This document shows, in pieces, positions 17,537 through 26,067 of a DNA stretch of 64,000 bases. Numbering within the stretch: the stretch's first letter is position 1; each line of letters opens with the position of its first letter. This DNA comes from Flavobacterium saliperosum (GTDB lineage Bacteria; Bacteroidota; Bacteroidia; Flavobacteriales; Flavobacteriaceae). A program made the position numbers and the translations under genes. Below the pieces are notes generated by a model. It was not told where the DNA came from and made no database searches. It saw only the letters and a program-made list of their open reading frames with translations. The stretch covers positions 62,001 to 126,000 of the forward strand of contig NZ_FMTY01000006.1 in assembly GCF_900100625.1 (NCBI RefSeq). The letters run 5' to 3'.

Positions 17537-19024
17537 ATGTCGTTAAAAGCATTTTTCGCGAAACAGTTCGCCGCCATCATCCACAATAAAACTCAAAAAT
17601 GGGCTAAAAATCCGGTTGCCACCCAGCAAAAAGTGTTTGAGCAATTGCTTGCCGAAGCCAAAAACACACAGTTTGGAAAGGACCATTGTTTTTCGGAAAT
17701 AAAAACGTTTACCGACTTTACCCGCAATGTCCCGGTTCGCGATTATGAAGAACTGAAACCGTATGTGGACCGCGTGGTGAAAGGAGAAGAAAATGTATTG
17801 TGGAAAGGGAAACCGATTTATTTTGCCAAAACCTCAGGAACCACTTCCGGCGCGAAATACATTCCGCTTACCAAAGAGTCGATGCCCTATCATATCGAAG
17901 CGGCACGAAATGCGATTCTGAGTTACATACACGAAACGGGAAAAGCCGATTTTGTCGACGGGAAGATGATTTTCCTCCAGGGAAGCCCGATTCTGGAAGA
18001 GAAAAACGGCATCAAACTTGGACGACTTTCAGGAATCGTGGCGCACTATGTTCCGAAATATTTGCAGAAAAACCGCATGCCGAGTTGGGAAACCAATTGC
18101 ATCGAGGATTGGGAAACCAAAGTCGATGCGATTGTGGAAGAAACCATTAAGGAAGACATGGCGATCATTTCCGGGATTCCGTCTTGGGTACAGATGTATT
18201 TCGAAAAATTGTCGGCGAAAGCGAATAAACCGGTAGGCGAGATTTTCAAAAACTTCAACCTGTTTATTTACGGCGGCGTGAATTATGAACCGTACCGCGC
18301 CAAATTCGAAAATCTTATCGGACGAAAAGTGGATTCCATCGAATTGTTTCCGGCTTCCGAAGGCTTTTTTGCCTATCAGGATTCCCAAAAAGAGAAAGGC
18401 ATGTTGTTGTTGCTGAATTCCGGAATTTTCTACGAATTCATCAAAGCCGACGAATTTCATACCGAAAACCCCAAACGCCACACCATCGGGGAAGTGGAAT
18501 TGGACGTTAATTATGTTTTAATCCTATCCACCAACGCCGGACTTTGGGCCTACAATATTGGCGACACCATTCAGTTTACGAGTCTGAAACCCTATCGAAT
18601 TATCGTTTCCGGTCGGATTAAACATTACATTTCCGCTTTTGGCGAACACGTCATCGGGAAGGAAGTCGAAGCCGCGTTGCAGGAAGCGATGGAAGACACC
18701 GAGGTACGCGTGAATGAATTTACCGTGGCCCCACAAATCAATCCGAAAGAAGGCTTACCGTATCACGAGTGGTTTATCGAATTTGAGAATGAACCCAATA
18801 ATCCGGCCGAATTTGCGTTACGGATTGACACCGCTATGCGCAAACAGAATGTGTATTACGACGATTTGATTGTGGGACACGTGTTGCGGACCGTCGTTAT
18901 TACCAAAGTGCCGAAAAACGGTTTTCAGGACTACATGAAATCTATCGGAAAACTGGGCGGACAAAATAAATTACCGCGACTTTCCAACGACCGCAAAATT
19001 GCGGAATTATTAAAAAGAGAATAG
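17537..19024 (+). CDS. GH3-family acyl-adenylate-forming enzyme
   Basis: The 495-residue enzyme belongs to the GH3 branch of the ANL superfamily, best known in plants for joining amino acids to jasmonate or auxin. The ATP/AMP-binding loop is visible as KTSGTTSGAKYIPLT (residues 98-112). Later motifs include LFPASEGFFAYQD, LWAYNIGDTIQFTS and a C-terminal domain with SAFGEHVIGKEVE. Bacterial members are widespread in Bacteroidota, but their substrate is not established; carboxylic-acid activation is the expected chemistry. It follows the SdpI gene by 5 bases. Confidence 0.88.
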   Translation: MSLKAFFAKQFAAIIHNKTQKWAKNPVATQQKVFEQLLAEAKNTQFGKDHCFSEIKTFTDFTRNVPVRDYEELKPYVDRVVKGEENVLWKGKPIYFAKTSGTTSGAKYIPLTKESMPYHIEAARNAILSYIHETGKADFVDGKMIFLQGSPILEEKNGIKLGRLSGIVAHYVPKYLQKNRMPSWETNCIEDWETKVDAIVEETIKEDMAIISGIPSWVQMYFEKLSAKANKPVGEIFKNFNLFIYGGVNYEPYRAKFENLIGRKVDSIELFPASEGFFAYQDSQKEKGMLLLLNSGIFYEFIKADEFHTENPKRHTIGEVELDVNYVLILSTNAGLWAYNIGDTIQFTSLKPYRIIVSGRIKHYISAFGEHVIGKEVEAALQEAMEDTEVRVNEFTVAPQINPKEGLPYHEWFIEFENEPNNPAEFALRIDTAMRKQNVYYDDLIVGHVLRTVVITKVPKNGFQDYMKSIGKLGGQNKLPRLSNDRKIAELLKRE

Positions 19025-19065
19025 AAAAAAGAGAATAGAAAAAAGAGAAAAGAACAAAGAAGCTG

Positions 19066-19938
19066 ATGAAAAAATATTTCTTACTGTTGTTTTTAATGAG
19101 TTTTCATGTTTTTTCTCAGGTTAAAGGCATCGTTGTGGATGAAAATAACAAACCGATTCCGTATGTGAGTATTTGGGTTGAGAATGAAAACATCGGAACG
19201 ACTTCGGAGGAAAGCGGGCATTTTGAAATTTCAGTTTCCGATAAAAAGAAAAACCTGATTTTTTCCTCCTTGGGTTTTGAAAAGAGAATCATAAAAGCAG
19301 CTGATGCCGAAGTGGTCGTTTTAAAACCGACGGCATACGATCTGAAAGAAATTGTTGTTTCCAACCGAAAGCAAACCAAAGCAATCGAGATTGGCCAATC
19401 CAAGAGCGAAATCCTTCAGGCTTTTGATAACGGCCCCAGAATTGACGCCAAATTTTTCCCGTATAAACCGTCGTACAACAAAACAAGATTTATACAACAA
19501 ATTTCCATTTTAACGGACAGCAGCATTGATAACGCCAGTATCAAAATTCACTTGTACAGTGTGGATGCCGATGGCTTTCCCGGAGAAGAACTTTTAGATA
19601 AAGATTTTATAGTTTCCCTAAAAAAAGGGGTGGTAAAACAAAAAATCGATGTATCGGATTTCAATTTGATCCTGCCTAAAAACGGCATTTTTGTAGCCTA
19701 TGAAAAGCTGCTGATTACGAGCAACCGGATTGAAAAAAAGATTATGGATCCCAATACGAAAATCGCCAAATCGCAAATAACGTATGTACCGCTGGTGCTT
19801 TATAATTTCGTCGAGAGGGAATTTTTATACACGTTTTCAGGAGGAAAATGGCACAAACAGGTTCCGGAAAAAACCGAAGATTCATCTCCAAAAATGCGGG
19901 TGTATGAACCTGTTATCCATCTGAAATTAACGAACTAA
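19066..19938 (+). CDS. secreted CarboxypepD_reg-like domain protein
   Basis: This 290-residue exported protein has a signal peptide (MKKYFLLLFLMSFHVFSQ) and then a carboxypeptidase-regulatory-like beta sandwich (VKGIVVDENNKPIPYVSIWV, TTSEESGHFEISV, ADAEVVVLKP) of the type that begins many TonB-dependent receptors. The rest (120-290) is beta-rich and not recognised; no plug or barrel follows. It may be a periplasmic or outer-membrane-associated protein. Short GAGAATAGAAAAAA repeats lie just before its start (19017-19052). Confidence 0.75.
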   Translation: MKKYFLLLFLMSFHVFSQVKGIVVDENNKPIPYVSIWVENENIGTTSEESGHFEISVSDKKKNLIFSSLGFEKRIIKAADAEVVVLKPTAYDLKEIVVSNRKQTKAIEIGQSKSEILQAFDNGPRIDAKFFPYKPSYNKTRFIQQISILTDSSIDNASIKIHLYSVDADGFPGEELLDKDFIVSLKKGVVKQKIDVSDFNLILPKNGIFVAYEKLLITSNRIEKKIMDPNTKIAKSQITYVPLVLYNFVEREFLYTFSGGKWHKQVPEKTEDSSPKMRVYEPVIHLKLTN

Positions 19939-19949
19939 AAATAAAAACC

Positions 19950-19957
19950 TATATTTG
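19950..19957 (+). promoter_or_regulatory. promoter -7 element TATATTTG
   Basis: Exact TAnnTTTG match, 23 bases before the start of the phosphorylase-like gene. It sits inside a small inverted repeat (ACCTA ... TAGGT). It could drive the phosphorylase-like gene, the Wzz-like gene and rmlB as one unit. Confidence 0.5.
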
Positions 19958-19980
19958 TAGGTTAGAAAATAAAATATTTA

Positions 19981-21669
19981 ATGAAAGAATTAAAGAACAT
20001 TTCGCGCTCCAGAGCGCAAGAGTCGTCGGCAGCTATCGAACGACTGTACATTACCATGCGTCATTTGTTTAACCGCGGTTTCTACAAACCAATGGGGGTT
20101 TCGGGAGAAACGCTGCGTGAAGCATTATTATCCTTACGACCGGAAATCTACGGAACCATTGCCGAAGAAAAGGTAGAATTAAACGGATTGTTATACGTTA
20201 TCGAAAGGCTACCGGTAGGTATAGAGGAGTGCCGTTACATCAACCTAACATCGGATGAAGGGTATTCGAAATCCCATTTCCAACCGATTGTGCCACCCAA
20301 AAGAAGAAGAAACTGTTACCGTATTGACGACGAACAGATGAACATTGAAATTACGCGTGGCCGTTCGGATATTTATGATATTCTGACGCACCTAACCTTC
20401 ATTTTTATCGAATCCCACAAAATCAAAAACCGTGTTTTAATTGATGAGGAAGGACGACTGACCCGTGATTGGGAGAAATTGGAACAGGTGGTACTTCAGA
20501 ACAAAAAATTAACTTTGATAGACCGTGAGAAAGCCATTTCCCATGCGTCCAATATTTTAGGAAGAACCTTTGCGGAAGTCATCGACATTTACGAAGGTTT
20601 CGGAACCAAAGAAAAACCCGACCGTTTCTTACACGTGCTTTACTGGTTAGGAAAACTGGCCATTGAAGAGGTGGTGGACAACAACAAACGAACCATTACC
20701 TTCAGTCCGATTTTAAGAGAACGTTTGGGTCATCATATTTATGGTGAAATCTGGGCGAACAATATTAAAGAAGTTTTAGAACAAAACGACTTATTGGCGC
20801 GACCAATTCACATCATCAGTGCGAACATGCACAGTGTAATGAATTCGGTTTTTGCCGAACCGGTTTTGGGCAGCAAATACAAAGCCGCCGACGATTTTCA
20901 GATTTTCGAAGATTTGAGCAAATCCGGAAACGACGCCTTACGCAAGAAAGTGGAAGAATTCGCGTTGCAACACGGAATGATTTCACTGCCGGACACATCA
21001 GGAACCAATATCGACGTGCAGATTTTCGATACGGCTAAAATCGACATCAAGAAATCGGCCTTTCCAAAAGCCACTTTCGGGAAAGAAAAACCGGTACTGA
21101 TTGTGATGGATTATGCCTTCGGAGAGCAGGCTTTCGAAACGATTGATGAGTTGTTAAAACCGTACAAAACCGCCAACGGGAAAATATTCCTGAATGTGGA
21201 ATCGGTTTCCATTATGGGGAAAGCCGGAATTTTGCAGGGTGGAAAAGGCGACATCATGATTCCGAACGCCCACGTGAATGAAGGAACTGCAGATAACTAT
21301 CCGTTCGAAAACGAATTGACAACGGAAATGTTTGAAGGCAATGACATTCCGGTTTTCGCCGGCCCGATGGTTACGGTTTTGGGAACGTCGCTTCAAAATA
21401 AAGATCTGTTACAGTTCTTCCACGATTCGACTTGGGGTGCTATCGGTCTTGAAATGGAAGGAGCGTATTATCAGAAAGCGATACAGTCGGCTTCGCGAAT
21501 CCGTAAGAGCATCAACCCGAACGTAAAAGTGCGTTATGCGTATTACGCTTCGGACAATCCTTTGGAAACCGGAAGCACCCTGGCCTCCGGAGGATTAGGA
21601 ACAACAGGGGTGAAGCCTACCTACCTTATTACCATTAAAATAATTGAACAGATTTTTAACGTAAAATAA
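19981..21669 (+). CDS. nucleoside-phosphorylase-like protein (DUF6909-like)
   Basis: This 562-residue cytoplasmic protein matches, from memory, a flavobacterial family annotated as DUF6909. The N-terminal half is helical (for example RSRAQESSAAIERLYITMRH). The C-terminal half carries features of the PNP/UDP phosphorylase fold: SIMGKAGILQGGKGDIMIP, a VTVLGTSL stretch, and GLEMEGAYYQKAI, which matches the EMEGA motif that binds the nucleoside sugar. Substrate and reaction are unknown; AMP-nucleosidase-like activity is one option. It heads a unit with the Wzz-like gene 10 bases downstream. Confidence 0.7.
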   Translation: MKELKNISRSRAQESSAAIERLYITMRHLFNRGFYKPMGVSGETLREALLSLRPEIYGTIAEEKVELNGLLYVIERLPVGIEECRYINLTSDEGYSKSHFQPIVPPKRRRNCYRIDDEQMNIEITRGRSDIYDILTHLTFIFIESHKIKNRVLIDEEGRLTRDWEKLEQVVLQNKKLTLIDREKAISHASNILGRTFAEVIDIYEGFGTKEKPDRFLHVLYWLGKLAIEEVVDNNKRTITFSPILRERLGHHIYGEIWANNIKEVLEQNDLLARPIHIISANMHSVMNSVFAEPVLGSKYKAADDFQIFEDLSKSGNDALRKKVEEFALQHGMISLPDTSGTNIDVQIFDTAKIDIKKSAFPKATFGKEKPVLIVMDYAFGEQAFETIDELLKPYKTANGKIFLNVESVSIMGKAGILQGGKGDIMIPNAHVNEGTADNYPFENELTTEMFEGNDIPVFAGPMVTVLGTSLQNKDLLQFFHDSTWGAIGLEMEGAYYQKAIQSASRIRKSINPNVKVRYAYYASDNPLETGSTLASGGLGTTGVKPTYLITIKIIEQIFNVK

Positions 21670-21679
21670 TCCAATTTTT

Positions 21680-22663
21680 ATGAGCCATAGCCCTCAAATT
21701 AACCCGAGCGATCAGGAAATCGATTTAAGTCAACTTTCAAAGAAAATAGGGGATAAAATCCAATCATTTATTGACTGGTTGTTTGACGGAATTTTATTCA
21801 TCCGTAGAAACATTATAATTATAGGGGTACTGTTTATCATAGGCGCCGGATTGGGTTTTTATTTGGACAAGAAGACCAAAGTGTATGATCATCAGGTTAT
21901 TGTGACGCCAAACTTCGGAAGTACGGATTATTTGTATTCTAAAATTTTCCTGATTAATTCCAAAATAAAGGAAGGCGATACGATGTTTTTGAAACAGATA
22001 GGGATTAAAAATCCAAAGAAATTTACTGGTATTGAAGTGGAACCCATTGTAGATGTATATCGCTTTATCAATAACAGTGCTCAAAATTTTGAAATGTTGA
22101 AATTGATGGCAGAAGATGGGGACTTAAAGAAAATTGTGGAAGAAAACCTAACCAGTAAGAATTATACGTTTCACAATATTTCTTTTACAACTAAAGATAT
22201 CACTTCGGAACAAAACACCCTTTCTCCGATATTGAATTATTTAAACGAAAGTGAATTTTATGAAAAAATTCAAAAAGAAAGCTTGAATAATATCCATTTA
22301 AAAATAAAAGAGAACGACAGTATCATTGCGCAAATTAACGGGGTAATGAACCAGTTTTCGAAAGCGGTTGGCAGCAATCAAAAAAGCGACAAACTGGTGT
22401 ATTACAATGAAAATACGCAATTGAACGAAGTGCTGAAAACCAAAGAGGCCTTAATCAATGAACAGGGAGCCAAACGATTGGAATTGGTCACTTCAGACCG
22501 AATCATCAAGGAGAGTAGTTTTACTTTAAATGTGGAAAACAACAAAATGTCGAACGGGAAGAAAAAAATAATACTACCGTTTTTATTTATAGGTTTATTT
22601 ACCTTATTTGGTATGGCAAGACGTTTTTACAGACGTCAGTTAGCCAAAAGAAGTTTAGCATAA
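21680..22663 (+). CDS. Wzz-like polysaccharide chain-length/co-polymerase protein
   Basis: The 327-residue protein has the two-helix layout of Wzz-type co-polymerases: a membrane helix near residues 44-64 (NIIIIGVLFIIGAGLGFYL), a large periplasmic region with coiled-coil segments, and a second helix near 302-320 (IILPFLFIGLFTLFGMARRF). It has no cytoplasmic kinase or Walker motif. Such proteins set glycan length together with a Wzy polymerase. The stop overlaps the rmlB start by one base (TAATG), so the call is supported by context. Sequence conservation is weak, as usual for the family. Confidence 0.72.
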   Translation: MSHSPQINPSDQEIDLSQLSKKIGDKIQSFIDWLFDGILFIRRNIIIIGVLFIIGAGLGFYLDKKTKVYDHQVIVTPNFGSTDYLYSKIFLINSKIKEGDTMFLKQIGIKNPKKFTGIEVEPIVDVYRFINNSAQNFEMLKLMAEDGDLKKIVEENLTSKNYTFHNISFTTKDITSEQNTLSPILNYLNESEFYEKIQKESLNNIHLKIKENDSIIAQINGVMNQFSKAVGSNQKSDKLVYYNENTQLNEVLKTKEALINEQGAKRLELVTSDRIIKESSFTLNVENNKMSNGKKKIILPFLFIGLFTLFGMARRFYRRQLAKRSLA

Positions 22664-23673
22664 TGAAGAATATCTTAGTAACAGGCGGAGCCGGATTTAT
22701 TGGCGCCAATTTTGTGCCTTATTTCATAGAAAACAATCCCGAATATCATTTGGTAAATCTTGATATGCTTACCTATGCCGGTGATTTGCAAAATGTAAAA
22801 GAGGTTGAAAACCATTCCCGCTATACTTTTGTGAAAGGGGACATTTGCGACAGAGCCTTTATTGAGGAACTGTTTGGTAAATATGATTTTAAAGACGTGA
22901 TTCATTTCGCTGCCGAAAGTCATGTAGACAATTCGATTTCCGGACCGGAAGCGTTTATCAAGACCAATGTTCTAGGTACCTTCAATCTTTTGGATGTGGC
23001 ACGAAAACACTGGATGAGCGCGCCCAATGAATACAAATCCGGTTATGAAAACAGCCGTTTCCATCATATTTCCACCGATGAGGTGTATGGGACTCTAGGC
23101 GAAACCGGTTTGTTTACCGAAGAAACACCGTACGCGCCCAACAGTCCGTATTCGGCTTCCAAAGCATCGTCTGACATGATAGTGCGAAGCTATTTCCACA
23201 CGTTCGGAATGAATGTGGTAACGACCAATTGTTCCAACAATTACGGCCCGAAACAACATAACGAGAAATTAATTCCGACCATCATCCGTAAAGCGATTGC
23301 GGGTGAAAACATTCCGATTTACGGTGACGGAAAAAATGTACGCGATTGGTTGTATGTTTTGGATCATTGTAAAGGGATTGAACTGGTTTTTCATAAAGGG
23401 AAATCGGGTGAGACCTACAATATCGGCGGACGAAACGAGCGAAACAACCTCTACATTGCCAACACGATTTGCGAATTGCTAAACGAAATGAAACCAAAAG
23501 CTGGCGGAAATTATCAGGAACAAATCACGTTTGTGAAAGACCGTCCGGGACATGATTTGCGTTACGCTATCGATGCTACAAAAATCGAAACCGAATTGGA
23601 CTGGAAAGCCGATGAAAATTTCGAAACGGGAATTCGTAAAACAATTGCCTGGTATTTAGAAAAGCTTAATTAG
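22663..23673 (+). CDS. rmlB: dTDP-glucose 4,6-dehydratase
   Basis: The enzyme converts dTDP-glucose to dTDP-4-keto-6-deoxyglucose, the branch point for rhamnose and for 4-amino-4,6-dideoxy sugars. The 336-residue SDR protein shows the NAD-binding GGAGFIGANF at the N-terminus, HFAAESHVDNS, STDEVYG and the catalytic YSASKASSD. It overlaps the Wzz-like gene by one base. Its stop codon is the first part of an AATTAGG tandem array, so the end of the gene coincides with the repeat. Confidence 0.96.
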   Translation: MKNILVTGGAGFIGANFVPYFIENNPEYHLVNLDMLTYAGDLQNVKEVENHSRYTFVKGDICDRAFIEELFGKYDFKDVIHFAAESHVDNSISGPEAFIKTNVLGTFNLLDVARKHWMSAPNEYKSGYENSRFHHISTDEVYGTLGETGLFTEETPYAPNSPYSASKASSDMIVRSYFHTFGMNVVTTNCSNNYGPKQHNEKLIPTIIRKAIAGENIPIYGDGKNVRDWLYVLDHCKGIELVFHKGKSGETYNIGGRNERNNLYIANTICELLNEMKPKAGGNYQEQITFVKDRPGHDLRYAIDATKIETELDWKADENFETGIRKTIAWYLEKLN

Positions 23674-23727
23674 GAATTAGGAATTAGGAATTAGGAATTA
23701 GGAATTAGGAATTAGGAATTAGGAATT
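23668..23727. repeat. tandem AATTAGG array (8 units plus AATT)
   Basis: Eight perfect 7-bp units begin within the last codons of rmlB (the TAG stop is part of unit one). This perfect array could change length by slippage. Every unit contains TAG on the plus strand, so any length leaves the rmlB end unchanged. Confidence 0.9.
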
Positions 23728-23758
23728 TTGATTCTTATTAACTCATAACTTTACGTTA

Positions 23759-23795
23759 CAACTTTGCAATTTTGCAACTTTGAGACTTTGCAACT
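23759..23795. repeat. degenerate CTTTGCAA-type repeat before rmlA
   Basis: About four imperfect 8-9-bp units (AACTTTGCA, ATTTTGCA, ACTTTGAG, ACTTTGCA) sit directly before the rmlA start, with 6 bases between. They leave little room for another leader element and may affect ribosome access. Confidence 0.6.
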
Positions 23796-23801
23796 AAAAA
23801 G

Positions 23802-24659
23802 ATGAAAGGAATTATATTAGCCGGAGGTTCGGGAACCCGTTTGCATCCGTTAACGTTAGCGGTAAGCAAGCAATTGATGCCAATTTACGACAAACCCATG
23901 ATTTACTACCCGTTATCAACCTTGATGTGGGCAGGAATACGCGAAATCTTAATCATTTCCACGCCGCATGATTTGCCGTTGTTCCGACAACTGTTAGGCG
24001 ACGGAAGCAAATTGGGTTGTCGTTTTGAATATGCCGTACAGGAACATCCCAACGGATTAGCGGAAGCGTTTATCATCGGGAAGGAATTTGTCGGCAATGA
24101 CAAAGTGGCCCTGATTTTGGGCGATAATATCTTTTACGGAACTGGTTTGGCCGAATTGCTTCAGGCAAACAACAATCCGGATGGCGGAATCATTTATGCT
24201 TATCACGTTCACGATCCGGAACGTTATGGTGTAGTTGATTTTGATGCCAACGGTAAAGTGCTTTCCATTGAGGAAAAACCGTTGCAGCCGAAATCCAATT
24301 TTGCCGTACCGGGAATTTATTTCTACGACAATAATGTATTGGAGATTGCGGCCAATATCAAACCAAGCCACCGTGGGGAATTGGAAATTACTGATGTAAA
24401 TAAAGAATACCTGAATCGCGGGAAGCTTCAGGTGAGCATCTTAGATCGGGGAACGGCCTGGTTAGATACGGGAACATTCCAGTCGTTAATGCAGGCCGGT
24501 CAGTTTGTGGAGGTGATCGAAGAACGTCAGGGATTAAAAATCGGTGCCATCGAAGAAGCGGCTTATAAAATGGGCTTTATCAATGCCGATCAATTACGAG
24601 TATTGGCGGAACCCTTATTGAAAAGCGGCTACGGAAAACATTTAATGAGTTTAGTATAA
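23802..24659 (+). CDS. rmlA: glucose-1-phosphate thymidylyltransferase
   Basis: The enzyme makes dTDP-glucose from dTTP and glucose 1-phosphate, the first step of the dTDP-rhamnose pathway. The 285-residue protein starts with the nucleotidyltransferase motif [20 protein letters not shown] and shows [11 protein letters not shown] (metal-binding aspartate) and VEEK-like [11 protein letters not shown]. Length fits the short RmlA class. It is separated from rmlB by 128 bases of micro-repeats, and from rmlC by only 6 bases. Confidence 0.96.
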   Translation: MKGIILAGGSGTRLHPLTLAVSKQLMPIYDKPMIYYPLSTLMWAGIREILIISTPHDLPLFRQLLGDGSKLGCRFEYAVQEHPNGLAEAFIIGKEFVGNDKVALILGDNIFYGTGLAELLQANNNPDGGIIYAYHVHDPERYGVVDFDANGKVLSIEEKPLQPKSNFAVPGIYFYDNNVLEIAANIKPSHRGELEITDVNKEYLNRGKLQVSILDRGTAWLDTGTFQSLMQAGQFVEVIEERQGLKIGAIEEAAYKMGFINADQLRVLAEPLLKSGYGKHLMSLV

Positions 24660-24665
24660 CTACCC

Positions 24666-25217
24666 ATGAATTTCATACCTACTAAATTGTCAGGGTGTTT
24701 TATCCTTGAACCCAAAATAATAAACGATCCCCGTGGTTATTTCATGGAGAGTTTCAACGAGCAGACTTTTCAGAAAGGTACCGGTCAAGAAGTACATTTC
24801 GTACAGGACAATCAATCGTTCTCCACCAAAGGTGTTTTACGCGGATTGCATTATCAGACCGGCGATCATGCACAGGCAAAATTAGTTCGTGTACTTCAAG
24901 GGGAAGTTTTGGATGTGGCGGTGGACATTCGTCCGGAATCCGAAACCTATGGTCAGTATGTGGCGGAAGTTTTATCGGCAGAAAACCAGAAACAAATGTT
25001 TGTGCCGCGCGGGTTTGCCCACGGATTTGTGGTATTAAGTGAAACGGCAACGTTCTTTTACAAATGCGACAATTTTTACAATAAGGCATCCGAAGGCGGC
25101 TTCATGTACAACGACGCTACTTTAAATATCGATTGGCTTTTACCGCAAAGTGACTTGTTGATTTCCGACAAAGACCTAGTATTGCCAAGTTTAGCCGAAG
25201 CCAAAAAAGTATGGTAG
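24666..25217 (+). CDS. rmlC: dTDP-4-dehydrorhamnose 3,5-epimerase
   Basis: A 183-residue cupin enzyme that epimerises C3 and C5 of dTDP-4-keto-6-deoxyglucose. Conserved parts are DPRGYFMESFNEQTF, VLRGLHYQTG (catalytic histidine), VDIRPESETYG and PRGFAHGFVVL. It overlaps rmlD by 7 bases, which indicates coupled translation within the rml group. Confidence 0.96.
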   Translation: MNFIPTKLSGCFILEPKIINDPRGYFMESFNEQTFQKGTGQEVHFVQDNQSFSTKGVLRGLHYQTGDHAQAKLVRVLQGEVLDVAVDIRPESETYGQYVAEVLSAENQKQMFVPRGFAHGFVVLSETATFFYKCDNFYNKASEGGFMYNDATLNIDWLLPQSDLLISDKDLVLPSLAEAKKVW

Positions 25218-26059
25218 TTTTAGTAACCGGAGCCAACGGCCAGTTAGGACAGGCCCTACAATTCATTGCTGCGAAGTTTCCGGAAATGAATTTTGTGTTT
25301 TGTTCTTCTTCCGAATTGGATATTACGGATAGTGCAAGTTGCACAACGGTTTTCGAAAAACACCAACCCGATTTCTGCATCAACGCTGCGGCATACACTG
25401 CCGTGGACAAAGCGGAAAATGAACCCGAAAAAGCACACGCCATTAATGTAACCGGAGCTCAAAATGTCGCTGCGGTTTGTAAAATTCACGATACGGTTTT
25501 ATTGCATGTTTCCACGGATTTCGTTTTTGACGGTGAAAAAACATCACCGTATACCGAAGAAGATCGTTCCAACCCAACCGGCGTTTACGGTCAGACCAAA
25601 CTGGATGGGGAAAAAGAAGTTGCTGCTGTCTGGGAAAAACATTTCATTGTCAGAACTTCCTGGGTGTATTCGCAATTCGGAAATAACTTCATGAAAACAA
25701 TGCTTCGATTGGCTTCCGAAAGAGACACATTGTCGGTAGTGAACGACCAAATAGGAACACCAACCCATGCGGTCGATTTGGCCGAAGTCATATTGAAAAT
25801 CATCGAAAGCGGGAAAAAAGCATACGGCATCTACCACTTCAGCAACGAAGGTCAGTGCAGCTGGTATGATTTTGCCCAAAAAATCTTTGAGGTAAATGCG
25901 GTTTCCATTCAGGTAAATCCAATACCTTCAACCTGTTATCCGACGCCAGCCAAGAGACCGAAATACAGTGTTCTGGACAAAACCAAAATTAAAGAAGTAT
26001 TCGGATTGGACATCAAAAAATGGGAACAGTCATTAGAACCCTTCCCATCAGTTGTGTAA
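25211..26059 (+). CDS. rmlD: dTDP-4-dehydrorhamnose reductase
   Basis: The last enzyme of dTDP-L-rhamnose synthesis reduces the 4-keto group with NAD(P)H. The 282-residue SDR protein shows VLVTGANGQLGQALQF, NAAAYTAVDKAE, STDFVFDG and the active-site YGQTKLDGE. Together with rmlB, rmlA and rmlC it completes the pathway in the order B-A-C-D. It converges with the first CotH-type gene, whose stop codon lies 8 bases beyond. Confidence 0.95.
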   Translation: MVVLVTGANGQLGQALQFIAAKFPEMNFVFCSSSELDITDSASCTTVFEKHQPDFCINAAAYTAVDKAENEPEKAHAINVTGAQNVAAVCKIHDTVLLHVSTDFVFDGEKTSPYTEEDRSNPTGVYGQTKLDGEKEVAAVWEKHFIVRTSWVYSQFGNNFMKTMLRLASERDTLSVVNDQIGTPTHAVDLAEVILKIIESGKKAYGIYHFSNEGQCSWYDFAQKIFEVNAVSIQVNPIPSTCYPTPAKRPKYSVLDKTKIKEVFGLDIKKWEQSLEPFPSVV

Positions 26060-26067
26060 TTCAGGCA

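Noticed and set aside
23668..23727. AATTAGG array as a CRISPR or attachment site
   Set aside because: The unit is only 7 bases with no spacers, and no integrase or Cas gene is nearby.
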